A stretch of DNA of 64,000 nt from Atopobiaceae bacterium. Its GTDB lineage: Bacteria; Actinomycetota; Coriobacteriia; Coriobacteriales; Atopobiaceae. The translations under genes were made by a program, and so were the position numbers. The stretch spans positions 1-64,000 of the forward strand of contig JAFWMH010000027.1 in NCBI GenBank assembly GCA_017510785.1, written 5' to 3'. Under the pieces are notes generated by a model. The model saw only the letters and a program-made list of their open reading frames with translations, was not told the origin of the DNA and did not search any database. This document shows, in pieces, positions 7,364 through 16,464 of the stretch (positions are counted from its first letter, which is position 1; every line of letters starts with the position of its first letter).

Positions 7364-8068
7364 ATGGATCGCATAAAGATAATTGATGTACACGAGGACG
7401 TGCTCGCAAACAACGACCGCGCTGCGGCCGCGTTGCGGGCACGTTTGCGTGACGCAGGAACGTTGCTCATCAACCTCATGAGCTCGCCAGGCTCGGGCAA
7501 AACGACGCTGCTCAAGGCTACGCTCGATGCGCTGGGGGGCGAATCGGGTGAATTGGGCGAATCGGGCGAATCTGGTGGCCTTGCCGTCGGCGTGATGGAG
7601 GCCGACGTGGACTCCGACGTGGACGCCTATGCGGTGCAGCGGCACGGCGCACGTGCCGTACAGCTGCACACGGGGGGCATGTGCCACCTCGACGCGGCGA
7701 TGTGCGAGCAGGGTTTGCGCGAGCTTGGCATCGAGGGTCTTGACCTTGTATTCATCGAGAACGTGGGCAACCTCATATGCCCCGCCGAGTTCGATACGGG
7801 CGCGGCACGCAAGGTGATGATTCTCTCTGCGCCTGAGGGGCACGACAAGCCGCTCAAATACCCGCTCATGTTCGAGGTCTCGGATGTGGTGATCGTCTCG
7901 AAAATGGACGTCGCGCAGTACTTCGACTTCTCGCTGGAAGAGCTCGAGCGCAACGTGCGGGCGCGCAATCCGTACGCTCGCATCATGCCGCTTTCGGCGA
8001 AGACGGGCGAGGGGATGGAACAGTGGGTAGAGTGGCTGCGCGCTGAGGTCGCGGCCTGGCAGCAATAG
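7364..8068 (+). CDS. hypB: Hydrogenase nickel incorporation GTPase HypB
   Basis: This 234-residue SIMIBI-class GTPase delivers nickel to [NiFe]-hydrogenase precursors. Visible motifs are the P-loop SSPGSGKT near residue 42, GGMCHLDAAM (the Cys-His metal site of the G domain), ENVGNLICP, and VSKMD for guanine recognition. It lacks the N-terminal His-rich stretch found in some homologues and has a short Gly/Glu/Ser-rich insert (GESGELGESGESGG) after the P-loop helix. A TACAAT box lies at 7324-7329 and GGGAGAGG precedes the ATG. hypA lies downstream beyond the oxidoreductase gene, but no hydrogenase structural genes are in the window. Confidence 0.92.
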   Translation: MDRIKIIDVHEDVLANNDRAAAALRARLRDAGTLLINLMSSPGSGKTTLLKATLDALGGESGELGESGESGGLAVGVMEADVDSDVDAYAVQRHGARAVQLHTGGMCHLDAAMCEQGLRELGIEGLDLVFIENVGNLICPAEFDTGAARKVMILSAPEGHDKPLKYPLMFEVSDVVIVSKMDVAQYFDFSLEELERNVRARNPYARIMPLSAKTGEGMEQWVEWLRAEVAAWQQ

Positions 8069-8104
8069 GATGCTTGACAACCGCAAAAAGAGGGGGAGAG
8101 GTAC

Positions 8105-11074
8105 ATGGAGAGAGGGAAAACCGAACGGCCGACGAGGGCGTACGGCGGCGTGAGCGTCGACGAGCGAGCCGAGGCGATGCGTGCCGGCCTTACGGACGAG
8201 GAGATTGCGGCGCGAAACGTCATTCCTACGACGACGCCCGACGGAAAGCCGCATCGCATTATAGCCGAAGAGTACTTTTCGGAGAACGACACGGCAACGC
8301 ATTGGAAGCCCGCGACCCCGGACGAGCCAGGTCCTGCGGCGCACGAAACGCTCAAGCCCGGCGTTTTGCGCGAGGGGGTAAAGATCACCGACCGCATTCC
8401 CGTAAAGCTGCACCTGCATAAGGTGACGGCGGACGATCCTGAGTATTGGGGACTCGCTGCCGTGATGACCGAGGAAGAGGCCGAGCTTCTCAAGCACATG
8501 AAGGTGCGTGTGCCCGAAACGGTGCAGCAGGTTGTGGACGGCTCTGGTATGGAGCCGGAGCGTGTGCAGCAGCTGCTTGACGACCTGAGCTACAAGGGCA
8601 TTATAGAGTTCAACTGGGAAAACCTCGACGGGAAGAACCCCAACCACGAGCGTCGCTACGTGTTGCCACGCTACGTGCCCGGCTCTGCCGAGTTTACCGT
8701 AATGAATCAGCGTTTGCTCGAGGAGCACCCCGAGTTCGGTACCTTCTTCGAGCGCATGACGTTTTTGCCGCTCACGGTTGCCACCAAAATGGTTCCGCCG
8801 GGTGGCGCGGGCATTGGCATGCACGTTATTCCCGTGGAGCACGCCATCAAGCAGGAAAACACCACGGCGTCGGTCGAGCACCTCAGCCACTGGCTCAAGA
8901 AGTACGACCGCTATGCCGCCAGTTCCTGCAGCTGTGCCCTCGCCGAGCGTGCGCGAGGAGATAACGGCGGACGCGATCCGCAAAACTGGTGCCTCGGCAT
9001 TGGCGATATGGCCGACTACCTCGTCGAGACGGGCAAGGGACACTTCATTACCTACGACGAGGTCATCGACATCCTGCTTCAGGCGGAGCGCAACGGCTAC
9101 GTGCACCAAATCACGAACATCGACGGAGAAGATAAAATCTTTGCCATTTGCAATTGCGACGTGAGCGTGTGCTATGCGCTGAGGACGTCTCAGCTGTTCA
9201 ACACGCCCAACATGAGCGCAAGTGCGTACCGTGCGCATGTGGACGAGGAGAAGTGCGTGGCGTGTGCGGGCTGCGTCGAGGTGTGTCCGGCCGGTGCGGT
9301 GCAGCTGGGGCAAAAGATTCCCACTCGTGCGGGCAAGCTGGAGTATCCCAAGCAGCCTCTTCCCGACGCGCGCCGCTGGGGCGAGGACGATTGGGACCCA
9401 GACTACAAAACCAACAACCGCATCGAGTGTCACGATACGGGCACTGCTCCCTGCAAGGTGGCCTGCCCAGCGCACGTTTCGGTGCAGGGCTATTTGCGAT
9501 TGGCGGCTCAGGGACGGTACCGCGACGCGCTTGCCCTCATTAAGAAGGAGAACCCCTTCCCGGCCGTGTGTGGGCGCGTGTGCAACAAGCGCTGCGAGGC
9601 TGCGTGCACGCGAGGAAGCGTGGACGAGGCGGTGGCTATCGACGACGTGAAGAAGTTCGTCGCGCAAAAGGACCTCGAGGCCGAGCATCGCTTCGTGCCG
9701 GAGCCCACGATTCCCTCCACGCGTGGTCGTCTGCCCGAGAAGATCGCCATTATTGGCGCGGGTCCTGCCGGCCTCACGGCTGCGTATTACCTTGCGGACA
9801 TGGGCTACAATCCCGTCGTATTCGAGAAAAGCACGCGTCCCGGTGGCATGCTAACGTACGGCATTCCCAGCTACAAGCTGCAAAAGGACGTGGTAGACGC
9901 CGAGATTGACGTAATGCGCGAGATGGGCGTCGAGATTCGCTGCGGTGTGGAAGTTGGGCGCGACGTAACGCTTGACGAGCTGCGCGAGCAGGACTTCATG
10001 GCGTTTTACGTGGCCATTGGTTGCCAAGGTGGCCGTCGCGCGGGTATTCCTGGCGAGGATGCGGCCGACGTCGTAACGGCGGTAGAGTTCCTGCGCACGG
10101 CGCTTGAGGATTCGACGCACGAGGTTGCCGGAACCACGGTGGTCGTGGGTGGCGGCAACGTTGCCATCGACGCGGCACGTGTGTCGGTGCGTTGCGGAGC
10201 TGAGGCCGTTACGATGGTAAGTCTCGAGCAGCGCGACGAGATGCCGGCGTTGCCGCACGAGATTGCCGAGGCGGAGGAGGATGGCGTCACCGTGCTCAAC
10301 GGCTGGGGACCGGCCGAGGTAAAGGTGGACGAGTCGGGTGCCGTCGAAGGCGTAATGTTCAAGCGCTGCACGCGCGTGTTCAACGACGAGGAACGGTTCG
10401 CGCCCGAGTACGACGAGGCGCAAACCAAGTTCGTGGCCTGCAACAACGTGATTCTCTCCATCGGACAAACCATTGAGTGGGGCGACCTGCTTGAGGGAAG
10501 TGCCATCGAGCTTGGCGCGGGCGGACGTGTGGAGGCCGACGCCAAGACGTACCAAACCGCGCAGCCGGACGTGTTCATTGGCGGCGACGTGTACACTGGC
10601 CCCAAGTTCGTGATTGATGCCATCGCGGCAGGTCACGAGGCGGCCATCTCCCTGCACCGCTTCGTGCAGAAGGGCTCGTCGCTTACGGTTTCGCGCAACC
10701 AGCGCCATTACGTCGAGCTCAACAAGGACGAAATCGCGCTGAGCCCGGGCGACTACGACCATGCCGGTCGCGAGATTCCGCCGTGTGAACGCGTCGAGCG
10801 CATCCTGCACAACTGGGACGATCCGAACCTCACGTTTACCGAGGAGCAAATTCGCACCGAAACGGCGCGTTGCTTGAAGTGCGGCGCGTCCATTGTGGAT
10901 GCCAACAAGTGCATTGGCTGCGGCTTGTGCACTACGCGCTGCGAATTCGATGCCATTCACCTCTCGCGCGACGTGCCCGAGGCGAGCACCATGTACCGTG
11001 CGGAGGACAAGGTGAAGGCCATCCTGCCCTACGCTGCCAAGCGTGGCATTCGCATCCTTCGCGGAGGGAAGTAG
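8105..11074 (+). CDS. Multidomain FAD/NAD(P) oxidoreductase with Fe-S clusters (GltD-like)
   Basis: This 989-residue protein combines several modules. The N-terminal ~370 residues hold a helix-turn-helix-like segment and Cys-rich motifs (SCSCALAERA, ICNCDVSVC). A [4Fe-4S] motif, CVACAGCVEVCP, lies near 380. A glutamate-synthase small-subunit-like region follows from about 440, with CGRVCNKRCEAACTRGS and the FAD loop GAGPAGL near 550. The NAD(P) site GGGNVAIDAA is near 682. The C-terminus has CLKCG and CIGCGLCTTRCEFDAIHL. Such enzymes move electrons between NAD(P)H and ferredoxin-like carriers; the true substrate is not evident. It sits between hypB and hypA, hinting at hydrogen metabolism. 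GGGGAGAGG precedes the ATG. Confidence 0.82.
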   Translation: MERGKTERPTRAYGGVSVDERAEAMRAGLTDEEIAARNVIPTTTPDGKPHRIIAEEYFSENDTATHWKPATPDEPGPAAHETLKPGVLREGVKITDRIPVKLHLHKVTADDPEYWGLAAVMTEEEAELLKHMKVRVPETVQQVVDGSGMEPERVQQLLDDLSYKGIIEFNWENLDGKNPNHERRYVLPRYVPGSAEFTVMNQRLLEEHPEFGTFFERMTFLPLTVATKMVPPGGAGIGMHVIPVEHAIKQENTTASVEHLSHWLKKYDRYAASSCSCALAERARGDNGGRDPQNWCLGIGDMADYLVETGKGHFITYDEVIDILLQAERNGYVHQITNIDGEDKIFAICNCDVSVCYALRTSQLFNTPNMSASAYRAHVDEEKCVACAGCVEVCPAGAVQLGQKIPTRAGKLEYPKQPLPDARRWGEDDWDPDYKTNNRIECHDTGTAPCKVACPAHVSVQGYLRLAAQGRYRDALALIKKENPFPAVCGRVCNKRCEAACTRGSVDEAVAIDDVKKFVAQKDLEAEHRFVPEPTIPSTRGRLPEKIAIIGAGPAGLTAAYYLADMGYNPVVFEKSTRPGGMLTYGIPSYKLQKDVVDAEIDVMREMGVEIRCGVEVGRDVTLDELREQDFMAFYVAIGCQGGRRAGIPGEDAADVVTAVEFLRTALEDSTHEVAGTTVVVGGGNVAIDAARVSVRCGAEAVTMVSLEQRDEMPALPHEIAEAEEDGVTVLNGWGPAEVKVDESGAVEGVMFKRCTRVFNDEERFAPEYDEAQTKFVACNNVILSIGQTIEWGDLLEGSAIELGAGGRVEADAKTYQTAQPDVFIGGDVYTGPKFVIDAIAAGHEAAISLHRFVQKGSSLTVSRNQRHYVELNKDEIALSPGDYDHAGREIPPCERVERILHNWDDPNLTFTEEQIRTETARCLKCGASIVDANKCIGCGLCTTRCEFDAIHLSRDVPEASTMYRAEDKVKAILPYAAKRGIRILRGGK

Positions 11075-11256
11075 GCGGACGGCAGGTCGCTGGGCGTTCG
11101 CGGCGGCTCGTCTCCGACGGCTCGTCTCCGGCGGCCTGCCTAACGGCTTTGCGTGCCTGCCTAGGCAGGGTCGCTGCCTCGTTTGCGACTTGGGGGGTAA
11201 GCGTGTTGTTGGGAGTACCCCCGTAGTGCTTGTCCAAATAATAGCCGTGTCGGGGA

Positions 11257-11328
11257 GTGACCCGGAGGAGCAGCTGCGTGCAGCTCTGCGGGACCAAGGA
11301 CCACACGAGCAACTTACTGCCGGGCCAC
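11257..11328 (+). repeat. Degenerate copy of the GGCCCGGAGG hairpin element
   Basis: GTGACCCGGAGGAGCAGCTG and the closing CCGGGCCAC at 11320-11328 match the better-preserved copies at 59228, 62211 and 62295. It lies about 180 bases downstream of the oxidoreductase stop. The rest of the 11075-11398 gap has a short tandem repeat (CGGCTCGTCTCCG twice near 11101-11130) and no gene. Confidence 0.6.
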
Positions 11329-11398
11329 GAGCGGGCATTTGACTCTTTGGCGTATGTGCCTCAGTGTTTCTGGGCATTTCATTGTGAGAGGTTGGGTT

Positions 11399-11743
11399 AT
11401 GCACGAGCTTGGCATCGTGTTCCATATGATCGAGACGCTCGAGGAGGTCGGCGTGCGAAACGACCTCACATGCATTCGGCGGGTGTCGTTGGAGTTGGGA
11501 GAGGTTTCGGGTGTTTTGCCCGATTACCTGCTCGACTGCTGGCGTTGGGCGGCTGACCGCACCGAGCTGCTTTGCGGAGCCGAGCTCGACGTTCGGCAGA
11601 TCGATGCCGTTACGGTGTGCAATGCGTGCGGGCGAACCTATCCCACGGTGGCGCATGGCAAGGTTTGTCCGCATTGCGGAAGCCCGAACACGGTGCTGCT
11701 GCGCGGAAACGAAATCGAAATAGCTACCGTTGAGGGCATGTAG
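11399..11743 (+). CDS. hypA: Hydrogenase maturation nickel metallochaperone HypA
   Basis: This 114-residue protein starts MHELG, the N-terminal His-2/Glu-3 nickel site of HypA. Its zinc ribbon is built from CNACG and CPHCG about 20 residues apart. It works with HypB to insert nickel into [NiFe]-hydrogenase. The ATG at 11399 is chosen because MHE must be N-terminal and GAGAGGTTGGG lies just upstream; a longer frame from 11339 would bury the nickel site. Confidence 0.93.
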   Translation: MHELGIVFHMIETLEEVGVRNDLTCIRRVSLELGEVSGVLPDYLLDCWRWAADRTELLCGAELDVRQIDAVTVCNACGRTYPTVAHGKVCPHCGSPNTVLLRGNEIEIATVEGM

Positions 11744-11756
11744 CAGGCCTGCCGCT

Positions 11757-11786
11757 TTGCGGGACCATGGTCATTTCGCGTACAAT
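11757..11786 (+). promoter_or_regulatory. Candidate promoter for the LUD-type gene
   Basis: TTGCGG at 11757-11762, an 18-base spacer and TACAAT at 11781-11786, about 39 bases before the ATG at 11825. Confidence 0.5.
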
Positions 11787-11824
11787 TGTCGGATGGATTT
11801 TGTCAACGAAGGGGGAGCGATTCC

Positions 11825-12454
11825 ATGGACAAGAACACATTCCGTCGAAACGAGTTGCTGGCAGCGAAGGTCATGAAGGGCCTCAAGTCGCGCAACATGA
11901 CCGGATACTATGCCGCCGATAAGGGCGAGGCGCTCAAGATCGCGCTCGATCTCATTCCCGAGGGTGCGAGCGTAACGATGGGTGGTGGCGAAAGCGTGCA
12001 TGCCATCGGTCTTTCGGCCGCGCTCAAAGAGGGCGACTACAACTTCATCGATCGCGATGCCTACGAAGACAAACGCGAGGCGATGCTTTTGGCCTACGAT
12101 GCCGACGTGTTTCTTTCGAGTGCCAATGCGATTACCGAAGACGGCATTATGGTGAACATCGACGGCAATGCAAACCGTGTTTCGGCCATCGCACAGGGCC
12201 CGAAGAAGGTCGTGTTCGTGGTGGGCATGAACAAGGTGTGCGACGACCTCGATGGCGCCATGAAGCGTGCGCGCAACGTGGCTGCGCCCATTAACGCGCA
12301 GCGCTTCGAGCTCAACACGCCGTGCAGGAAAACGGGCGCCTGCATGGATTGCAAGTCGCCCGATACCATTTGCTGCCAGTTCCTCGTTACGCGGTTTTCG
12401 CGCCACGAGGGACGCATCCATGTGATTTTGGTAAACGACGCGCTTGGTTTTTAG
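11825..12454 (+). CDS. LUD-domain (LutC/YkgG-type) protein
   Basis: This 209-residue protein has the fold markers of the LUD/DUF162 family: VTMGGGESVHAIGL, ADVFLSSANAITEDGIMVNIDGNANRV and GPKKVVFVVGMNKV, followed by a Cys-rich C-terminal segment (TPCRKTGACMDCKSPDTICC) that may bind metal. Relatives take part in lactate oxidation (LutC), but single LUD proteins in anaerobes have no settled role. GGGGGAG lies 7 bases before the ATG. LutA/LutB partners are not present, so a lactate utilisation role is only possible. Confidence 0.8.
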   Translation: MDKNTFRRNELLAAKVMKGLKSRNMTGYYAADKGEALKIALDLIPEGASVTMGGGESVHAIGLSAALKEGDYNFIDRDAYEDKREAMLLAYDADVFLSSANAITEDGIMVNIDGNANRVSAIAQGPKKVVFVVGMNKVCDDLDGAMKRARNVAAPINAQRFELNTPCRKTGACMDCKSPDTICCQFLVTRFSRHEGRIHVILVNDALGF

Positions 12455-12486
12455 GTAACGTACGATGTACCACTAGGGGGCTACCC

Positions 12487-12521
12487 CCGTGCATCCAAGG
12501 GGCTACCCCCTGGATGCACGG
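12487..12521. terminator. Bidirectional hairpin between convergent genes
   Basis: CCGTGCATCCA (12487-12497) pairs with TGGATGCACGG (12511-12521), extended by GGGG/CCCC around a CTAC loop. It lies between the convergent LUD gene and ccdA. There is no long T-run on either side. Confidence 0.6.
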
Positions 12522-12542
12522 ATTCTTGGCACGTGGGCTGCG

Positions 12543-13229
12543 CTAGCTGATGCTCAACGGTTGCATCCAAGCGCCGAGGAGTCCCGTTGCCATGAGAACG
12601 CCCAAAACGATGAGCGCCATGCCGCTTACACGCTCAATCATGGCGAAGTGTTGCTTAATCCATGCGAAGGCGCTGCCAAGCTGGTCGATGAGCAGGGCCG
12701 AAATAGCGAATGGCAGGCCCAGTCCAAGCGAGAAGCATAGGAGCAGTGCGACACCATGCACCGTGCTTGCCGAGTTGGCGGCAAGGCTGAGCGCTGCGGC
12801 GAGAAAGGTTCCCACGCAGGGAGTCCAGCTTATGGAGAACACGATGCCAAATGCGAGGGATCGCAAGAAGCCGTGTGGCTTTACCGTGCTGTTGGAGCTG
12901 CGATGAAGCATGGGCAAACGCAGTACGCCGAGGTAGCCGAGCCCGAAGAGCACGACGATGGCACCGCACACGATGTTAAGTACGGTATCGTAGCGGACGA
13001 GCAGCGATCCGAGCGTTCCGGCAAAAGCACCCAGTGTGCAAAACACGAGCGTGAACCCTAACGTGAAGCCGAGCACGCCAATAAGGGTTTTTCGCATGTT
13101 TCGTTGTTGGGACGCGGCTCCCGACGCCGTGTCGCCCGCGAAGTAGGCGAGATAAAGCGGTAGCATGGGTAGCAAACATGGCGAGGCAAAGGTCACAATG
13201 CCTTCAAGAAACGTGAGCGGGTAGGCCAT
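12543..13229 (-). CDS. ccdA: Thiol-disulfide relay membrane protein CcdA
   Basis: This 228-residue protein has six predicted membrane helices and the two redox Cys contexts of CcdA: FASPCLLPMLPLYLAYF in helix 1 and SWTPCVGTFLAAAL in helix 4. It passes electrons from cytoplasmic thioredoxin across the membrane to extracytoplasmic thioredoxin-like proteins. The upstream gene on the same strand encodes just such a partner and ends 7 bases before the ccdA start, so the two form an operon. Confidence 0.93.
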   Translation of the reverse strand: MAYPLTFLEGIVTFASPCLLPMLPLYLAYFAGDTASGAASQQRNMRKTLIGVLGFTLGFTLVFCTLGAFAGTLGSLLVRYDTVLNIVCGAIVVLFGLGYLGVLRLPMLHRSSNSTVKPHGFLRSLAFGIVFSISWTPCVGTFLAAALSLAANSASTVHGVALLLCFSLGLGLPFAISALLIDQLGSAFAWIKQHFAMIERVSGMALIVLGVLMATGLLGAWMQPLSIS

Positions 13230-13236
13230 GGTTTTC

Positions 13237-13932
13237 TCACTGCACGAGCGTGTCGAGAGTGGCGCGAAGCTGCTCCGGATCGATGATGCCTGCGGAAGAG
13301 CTTACCAGCCGTCCGTCGGCGGAGACAATCGCCGTGGTGGGAAGCGAATAGGCGCCAAAGAGCATTGCTGCCTCGTCGTTGGTGTCGTAGTACGCCGGTA
13401 GTTCGGCAAGGTCGTTTTCGCGGAGCCATTCGGCGGCCTCCTCGACCGTTTCGCGCTGACCGTCGGCTGAGTCGATAAAAGCGAACGATACGCGGTCCTT
13501 GTATTCGTTGTAGATCTCCTTGAAGTCGGGCATTTCCTCAACGCAATAGGGACACCAGGTTGCCCAAATGTTTACCACAAGAGGTTTGGAGTTGGCAAGT
13601 TCCGCAATCGTGCGTGGCTCGCCGCTCTCCGTGTACACCGTTGCACCGTGGTTGGCGGGTTGTTCGGCTGTTTCGGTTGGGTTGGTCGTTGTGGTTGCGT
13701 TGCCCGTGGAGGTTGCGCCGGGTGCGGTGGTTGCGTTCGTGTCGTTCGACTCGGTTACGATACCATTCGCTGCGTCGGACCCGACGGCTGCAGTTTCGGT
13801 TGTGGGTGGTGGGGAAGCAGCCGTAGACGCTGCCTGAGTTCTCTGCAGCGTTTGGTATGCGAATGCGCCACCGCCAATGAGTGCTACTAGTGCGATTGCT
13901 ATCATTAGTGTGTTGCGCTTGCCTTTATCCAT
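13237..13932 (-). CDS. Membrane-anchored TlpA/ResA-like thioredoxin
   Basis: This 231-residue protein begins with a short basic stretch and one hydrophobic helix (NTLMIAIALVALIGGGAFAY), followed by a Ser/Thr/Ala-rich linker and a thioredoxin fold. The active site WATWCPYCVEEMP and the cis-Pro loop SLPTTAIV are visible. It probably reduces disulfides outside the membrane and receives electrons from CcdA encoded next to it. The start at 13932 is preferred over 13962 because GGAGG lies 6 bases upstream of it on the minus strand. Confidence 0.88.
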   Translation of the reverse strand: MDKGKRNTLMIAIALVALIGGGAFAYQTLQRTQAASTAASPPPTTETAAVGSDAANGIVTESNDTNATTAPGATSTGNATTTTNPTETAEQPANHGATVYTESGEPRTIAELANSKPLVVNIWATWCPYCVEEMPDFKEIYNEYKDRVSFAFIDSADGQRETVEEAAEWLRENDLAELPAYYDTNDEAAMLFGAYSLPTTAIVSADGRLVSSSAGIIDPEQLRATLDTLVQ

Positions 13933-14110
13933 GTGGCCTCCATTCAGTCGATGCTCGCGCAAATGGCTTGCTTAAATACCTTGCTTATCTTGATATACCC
14001 CGATGTTATTCGTGGGTCTCATACGTACAGGCAAGTCCACGAGCGCTCGACAAGTTTTGCCATCCAAATGAGCAACACCAATCCCTTGACGTCCTCTCGC
14101 CGTCTCGCGT

Positions 14111-14140
14111 TTGGCGCTCGGTTTTATCTCCCGCTAAAAT
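14111..14140 (+). promoter_or_regulatory. Candidate promoter for the Gfo/Idh/MocA gene
   Basis: TTGGCG at 14111-14116, an 18-base spacer, and TAAAAT at 14135-14140, 41 bases before the ATG. Confidence 0.55.
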
Positions 14141-14181
14141 AGAGTGCAGAGTAACGGGCGGGAGCTACGAAAGGAGCACGC

Positions 14182-15162
14182 ATGAAGCTGGGTGTTATTG
14201 GGGCAGGCATGATCGTAAAGGAGTTCCTGCCCAAGTTGGTTACGATGGAGGGACTCGAGGTCATCGCGGTGATGGCCCGTCGCGAAGAGGTTGTGCGCGA
14301 GGTGTGCGAGGCCAACGGGGTGGAACATGCGGTGACGAGCTTCGAGGAGCTACTTGCGTGTGGTGTCGACACGGTGTACGTGGCGGTGCCTAACGCGGTG
14401 CATCATGAGTATTGTGTACGGGCGCTTGGGGCTGGGCTCAACGTGGTGGTGGAAAAGCCTATGTGCTCGAATGCGCGCGAGGCACGCGAACTTGCCGAGC
14501 TAGCCCGGGACAAGGGGCTCTTCCTGTTCGAAGCCATAACGGCGGCTCACCTGCCTACCTTCGCCAAGGTGCAGGAATGGCTCGGTCGCATCGGTACGGT
14601 TAAGCACGTCATATGCAACTTCTCGCAGTATTCGAGTCGCTATGACGCCTTCCGCGAGGGAATCGTTGCGCCGGCGTTCGATCCGGCTAAATCCGGCGGC
14701 GCACTCATGGACCTTAACCTGTATAACGTGCATTGGGTGGTAGACCTCTTCGGCAAGCCCGAGAGCCTTACGTACTTCGCCAACGTAGAGCGCGGCATCG
14801 ATACCTCGGGTACGCTCGTCATGCGGTATCCGGGTTTTTTGGCCACGTGCGTGGCGGCGAAGGACTGTGCTGGTCCAAAGCTCTTCACCATCGAAGGCAT
14901 CGACGGATATCTTTCGCTCGACCTCAATCCTGGCTTGGTGGGGGAGGCTCATTTGCGTCTCAACGATGGCACTTGCGAGGATTACATCGAGTCGTATACG
15001 GGAGCGCGTGTGGTGCCCGAGTTCGAGTTCTTCGTGGATTGCGTCAATCGCGGCGACTATGAGGCGTGCGAGCGGTATTTGCAGATGAGCCTCGACGTGG
15101 CCGATGTGCTCACCGATGCGCGTCGTGATGCTGGCATTGTTTTCCCAGCGGACCTTTCGTAA
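14182..15162 (+). CDS. Gfo/Idh/MocA family NAD(P)-dependent oxidoreductase
   Basis: This 326-residue protein has the N-terminal Rossmann motif GVIGAGMIV and the family's EKPMCSNARE segment, which supplies the catalytic Lys of the EKP motif. A GGALMDLNLYNVHWVVDLFG segment follows in the C-terminal sheet domain. Family members oxidise or reduce sugars and related polyols; the substrate cannot be read from the sequence. AAAGGAG lies 7 bases before the ATG. It appears to be a single-gene unit bounded downstream by a strong inverted repeat. Confidence 0.88.
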   Translation: MKLGVIGAGMIVKEFLPKLVTMEGLEVIAVMARREEVVREVCEANGVEHAVTSFEELLACGVDTVYVAVPNAVHHEYCVRALGAGLNVVVEKPMCSNAREARELAELARDKGLFLFEAITAAHLPTFAKVQEWLGRIGTVKHVICNFSQYSSRYDAFREGIVAPAFDPAKSGGALMDLNLYNVHWVVDLFGKPESLTYFANVERGIDTSGTLVMRYPGFLATCVAAKDCAGPKLFTIEGIDGYLSLDLNPGLVGEAHLRLNDGTCEDYIESYTGARVVPEFEFFVDCVNRGDYEACERYLQMSLDVADVLTDARRDAGIVFPADLS

Positions 15163-15183
15163 GCGCGAAAACATCGCAACATT

Positions 15184-15218
15184 ACGTGCCCACTGTATAT
15201 TTTTCACAGTGGGCACGT
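15184..15218. terminator. 13-bp perfect inverted repeat after the Gfo/Idh gene, with an extra half-copy
   Basis: ACGTGCCCACTGT (15184-15196) and ACAGTGGGCACGT (15206-15218) are exact reverse complements around a 9-base T-rich loop. A third CGTGCCCACTGT at 15281-15292 is followed by TTTTTT. It probably acts as a terminator. The remainder of 15219-15471 shows no gene. Confidence 0.55.
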
Positions 15219-15471
15219 GACATTCGACGATTTATGTAATGAATGCTCCTAGCTGGGGTTTTGAGATTTGGCCGAAACTTCGTGCCCACTGTTTTTTATG
15301 TAACACGCGCGGATTGTCCATGGGCGTCTGCCATTTCGGCGATGTGAGTTCTGTTGGTGCTCGCTGTGCCTAAAGGTTTCTTGGGTTCGTGTACCAAACA
15401 TGTGTACCTCAATCTTATGAGAAGCCAAGCAGGGGTTTTGGCATCCTAAAGGGCAATGGCTTGGAGGTAAT

Positions 15472-16143
15472 ATGCAGTGGCGACATGAATGGAAACACGA
15501 AGTAACCCCGTCCGACCGCATTGCGTTGCGGCAACGACTTGGCGCGGTGTGCAAGCTGGACTCGCACGCCACGAACGGCAGCTATCGCATTCGCAGCCTA
15601 TACTTCGACAACCTTGCCGATAAAGCTCTGCGCGAGAAGATAGATGGCGTCGACCGCCGCGAGAAATGGCGCATTCGCTACTATGACGGCAATACGAATC
15701 TCATCCACTTGGAACGCAAGGCCAAGGCGCATGGGTTAGGGACCAAGGACTCCTGTTCACTGACGGCCAACGAGGCACAGTCCATTGTGGAGGGCAATAC
15801 CGCATGGATGTCGTGCGACGATCGGCAGCTCGTACGTCGACTTGCGATGGCCATGACGTGTGGAGGTATGCGACCGCGTACCATCGTGGATTACGAGCGC
15901 GAGCCGTATTTGTTCCCAGCGGGCAACGTGCGCGTAACCATTGATTTCAATATTCGAACGGGCCTCTCGTGCATTGACTTTCTCGATTCGAGCTGCGCCA
16001 CCGCTCCCGTTCCCGGAAACCCCATTATATTGGAGGTCAAGTGGGACGAGTTCCTCCCTTCCATCGTGCGTGACGCCGTTCAACTCACGGGTCGTCGCAC
16101 GTCTTCATACTCGAAGTACGCTGCCGCGCGCGCGTACGACTAA
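15472..16143 (+). CDS. VTC-domain (polyphosphate polymerase-like) protein
   Basis: This 223-residue protein matches the VTC domain, a tunnel-shaped fold that in yeast Vtc4 makes polyphosphate from ATP. The alternating basic and acidic strands lining the tunnel are visible: RHEWKHEV, YRIRSLYFDN, KWRIRYYDG, HLERKAKAHG, TIVDYEREPYLF and ILEVKWDEFLP. GGAGG lies about 6 bases before the ATG. The DUF4956 and CotH genes follow on the same strand, a linkage known from other Gram-positive bacteria. Activity is unproven for these bacterial forms. Confidence 0.85.
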   Translation: MQWRHEWKHEVTPSDRIALRQRLGAVCKLDSHATNGSYRIRSLYFDNLADKALREKIDGVDRREKWRIRYYDGNTNLIHLERKAKAHGLGTKDSCSLTANEAQSIVEGNTAWMSCDDRQLVRRLAMAMTCGGMRPRTIVDYEREPYLFPAGNVRVTIDFNIRTGLSCIDFLDSSCATAPVPGNPIILEVKWDEFLPSIVRDAVQLTGRRTSSYSKYAAARAYD

Positions 16144-16464
16144 CGAATCGGTTTTGCCGGGTTGCCACCTAGCTGCTCTGCGTACTCGGCTGCGCGTGCG
16201 TACGACGGACGGTCGCTGGCGGTGTTACCACACCTCGTCTTCTCTCGCGTAGCGGTCGAATACTACAACTACCGGCAAGCTTAAGCCTGCCACATCAGGA
16301 GTTAGCGTTTTATCTTATACGGACACGGGCATTCGAGTTCTCCTGCCTCGCTCGCAAAGGAACCGTAAACGTCTTTGCGGCCGGCCAACGACGAAGCGAG
16401 CGATTTTGTCACTTTGCTCGCAGATAGCCTGCGAGTGTGTCGTTTTAAACAGAAGGGATAGGCC
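16144..16464. other. Intergenic between VTC and DUF4956 genes
   Basis: The VTC gene's last codons (GCGCGCGTACGACTAACG) are echoed about 65 bases on as GCGCGTGCGTACGACGGACG. Palindromic words such as GGCAAGCTTAAGCCTGCC and short Ser/Arg-coding-like runs follow, but no gene. AGAAGGGAT before 16465 is the DUF4956 ribosome site. Confidence 0.55.

Noticed and set aside
7118..9688. 856-codon open frame on the minus strand
   Set aside because: It runs antisense through hypB and the oxidoreductase, is rich in Arg/His/Leu from GC-rich codon shadows, and shows no family motif. The plus-strand genes are unmistakable.
9851..11674. 607-codon minus-strand open frame over the oxidoreductase
   Set aside because: No motif, no ribosome site, and it covers a strongly conserved plus-strand gene.
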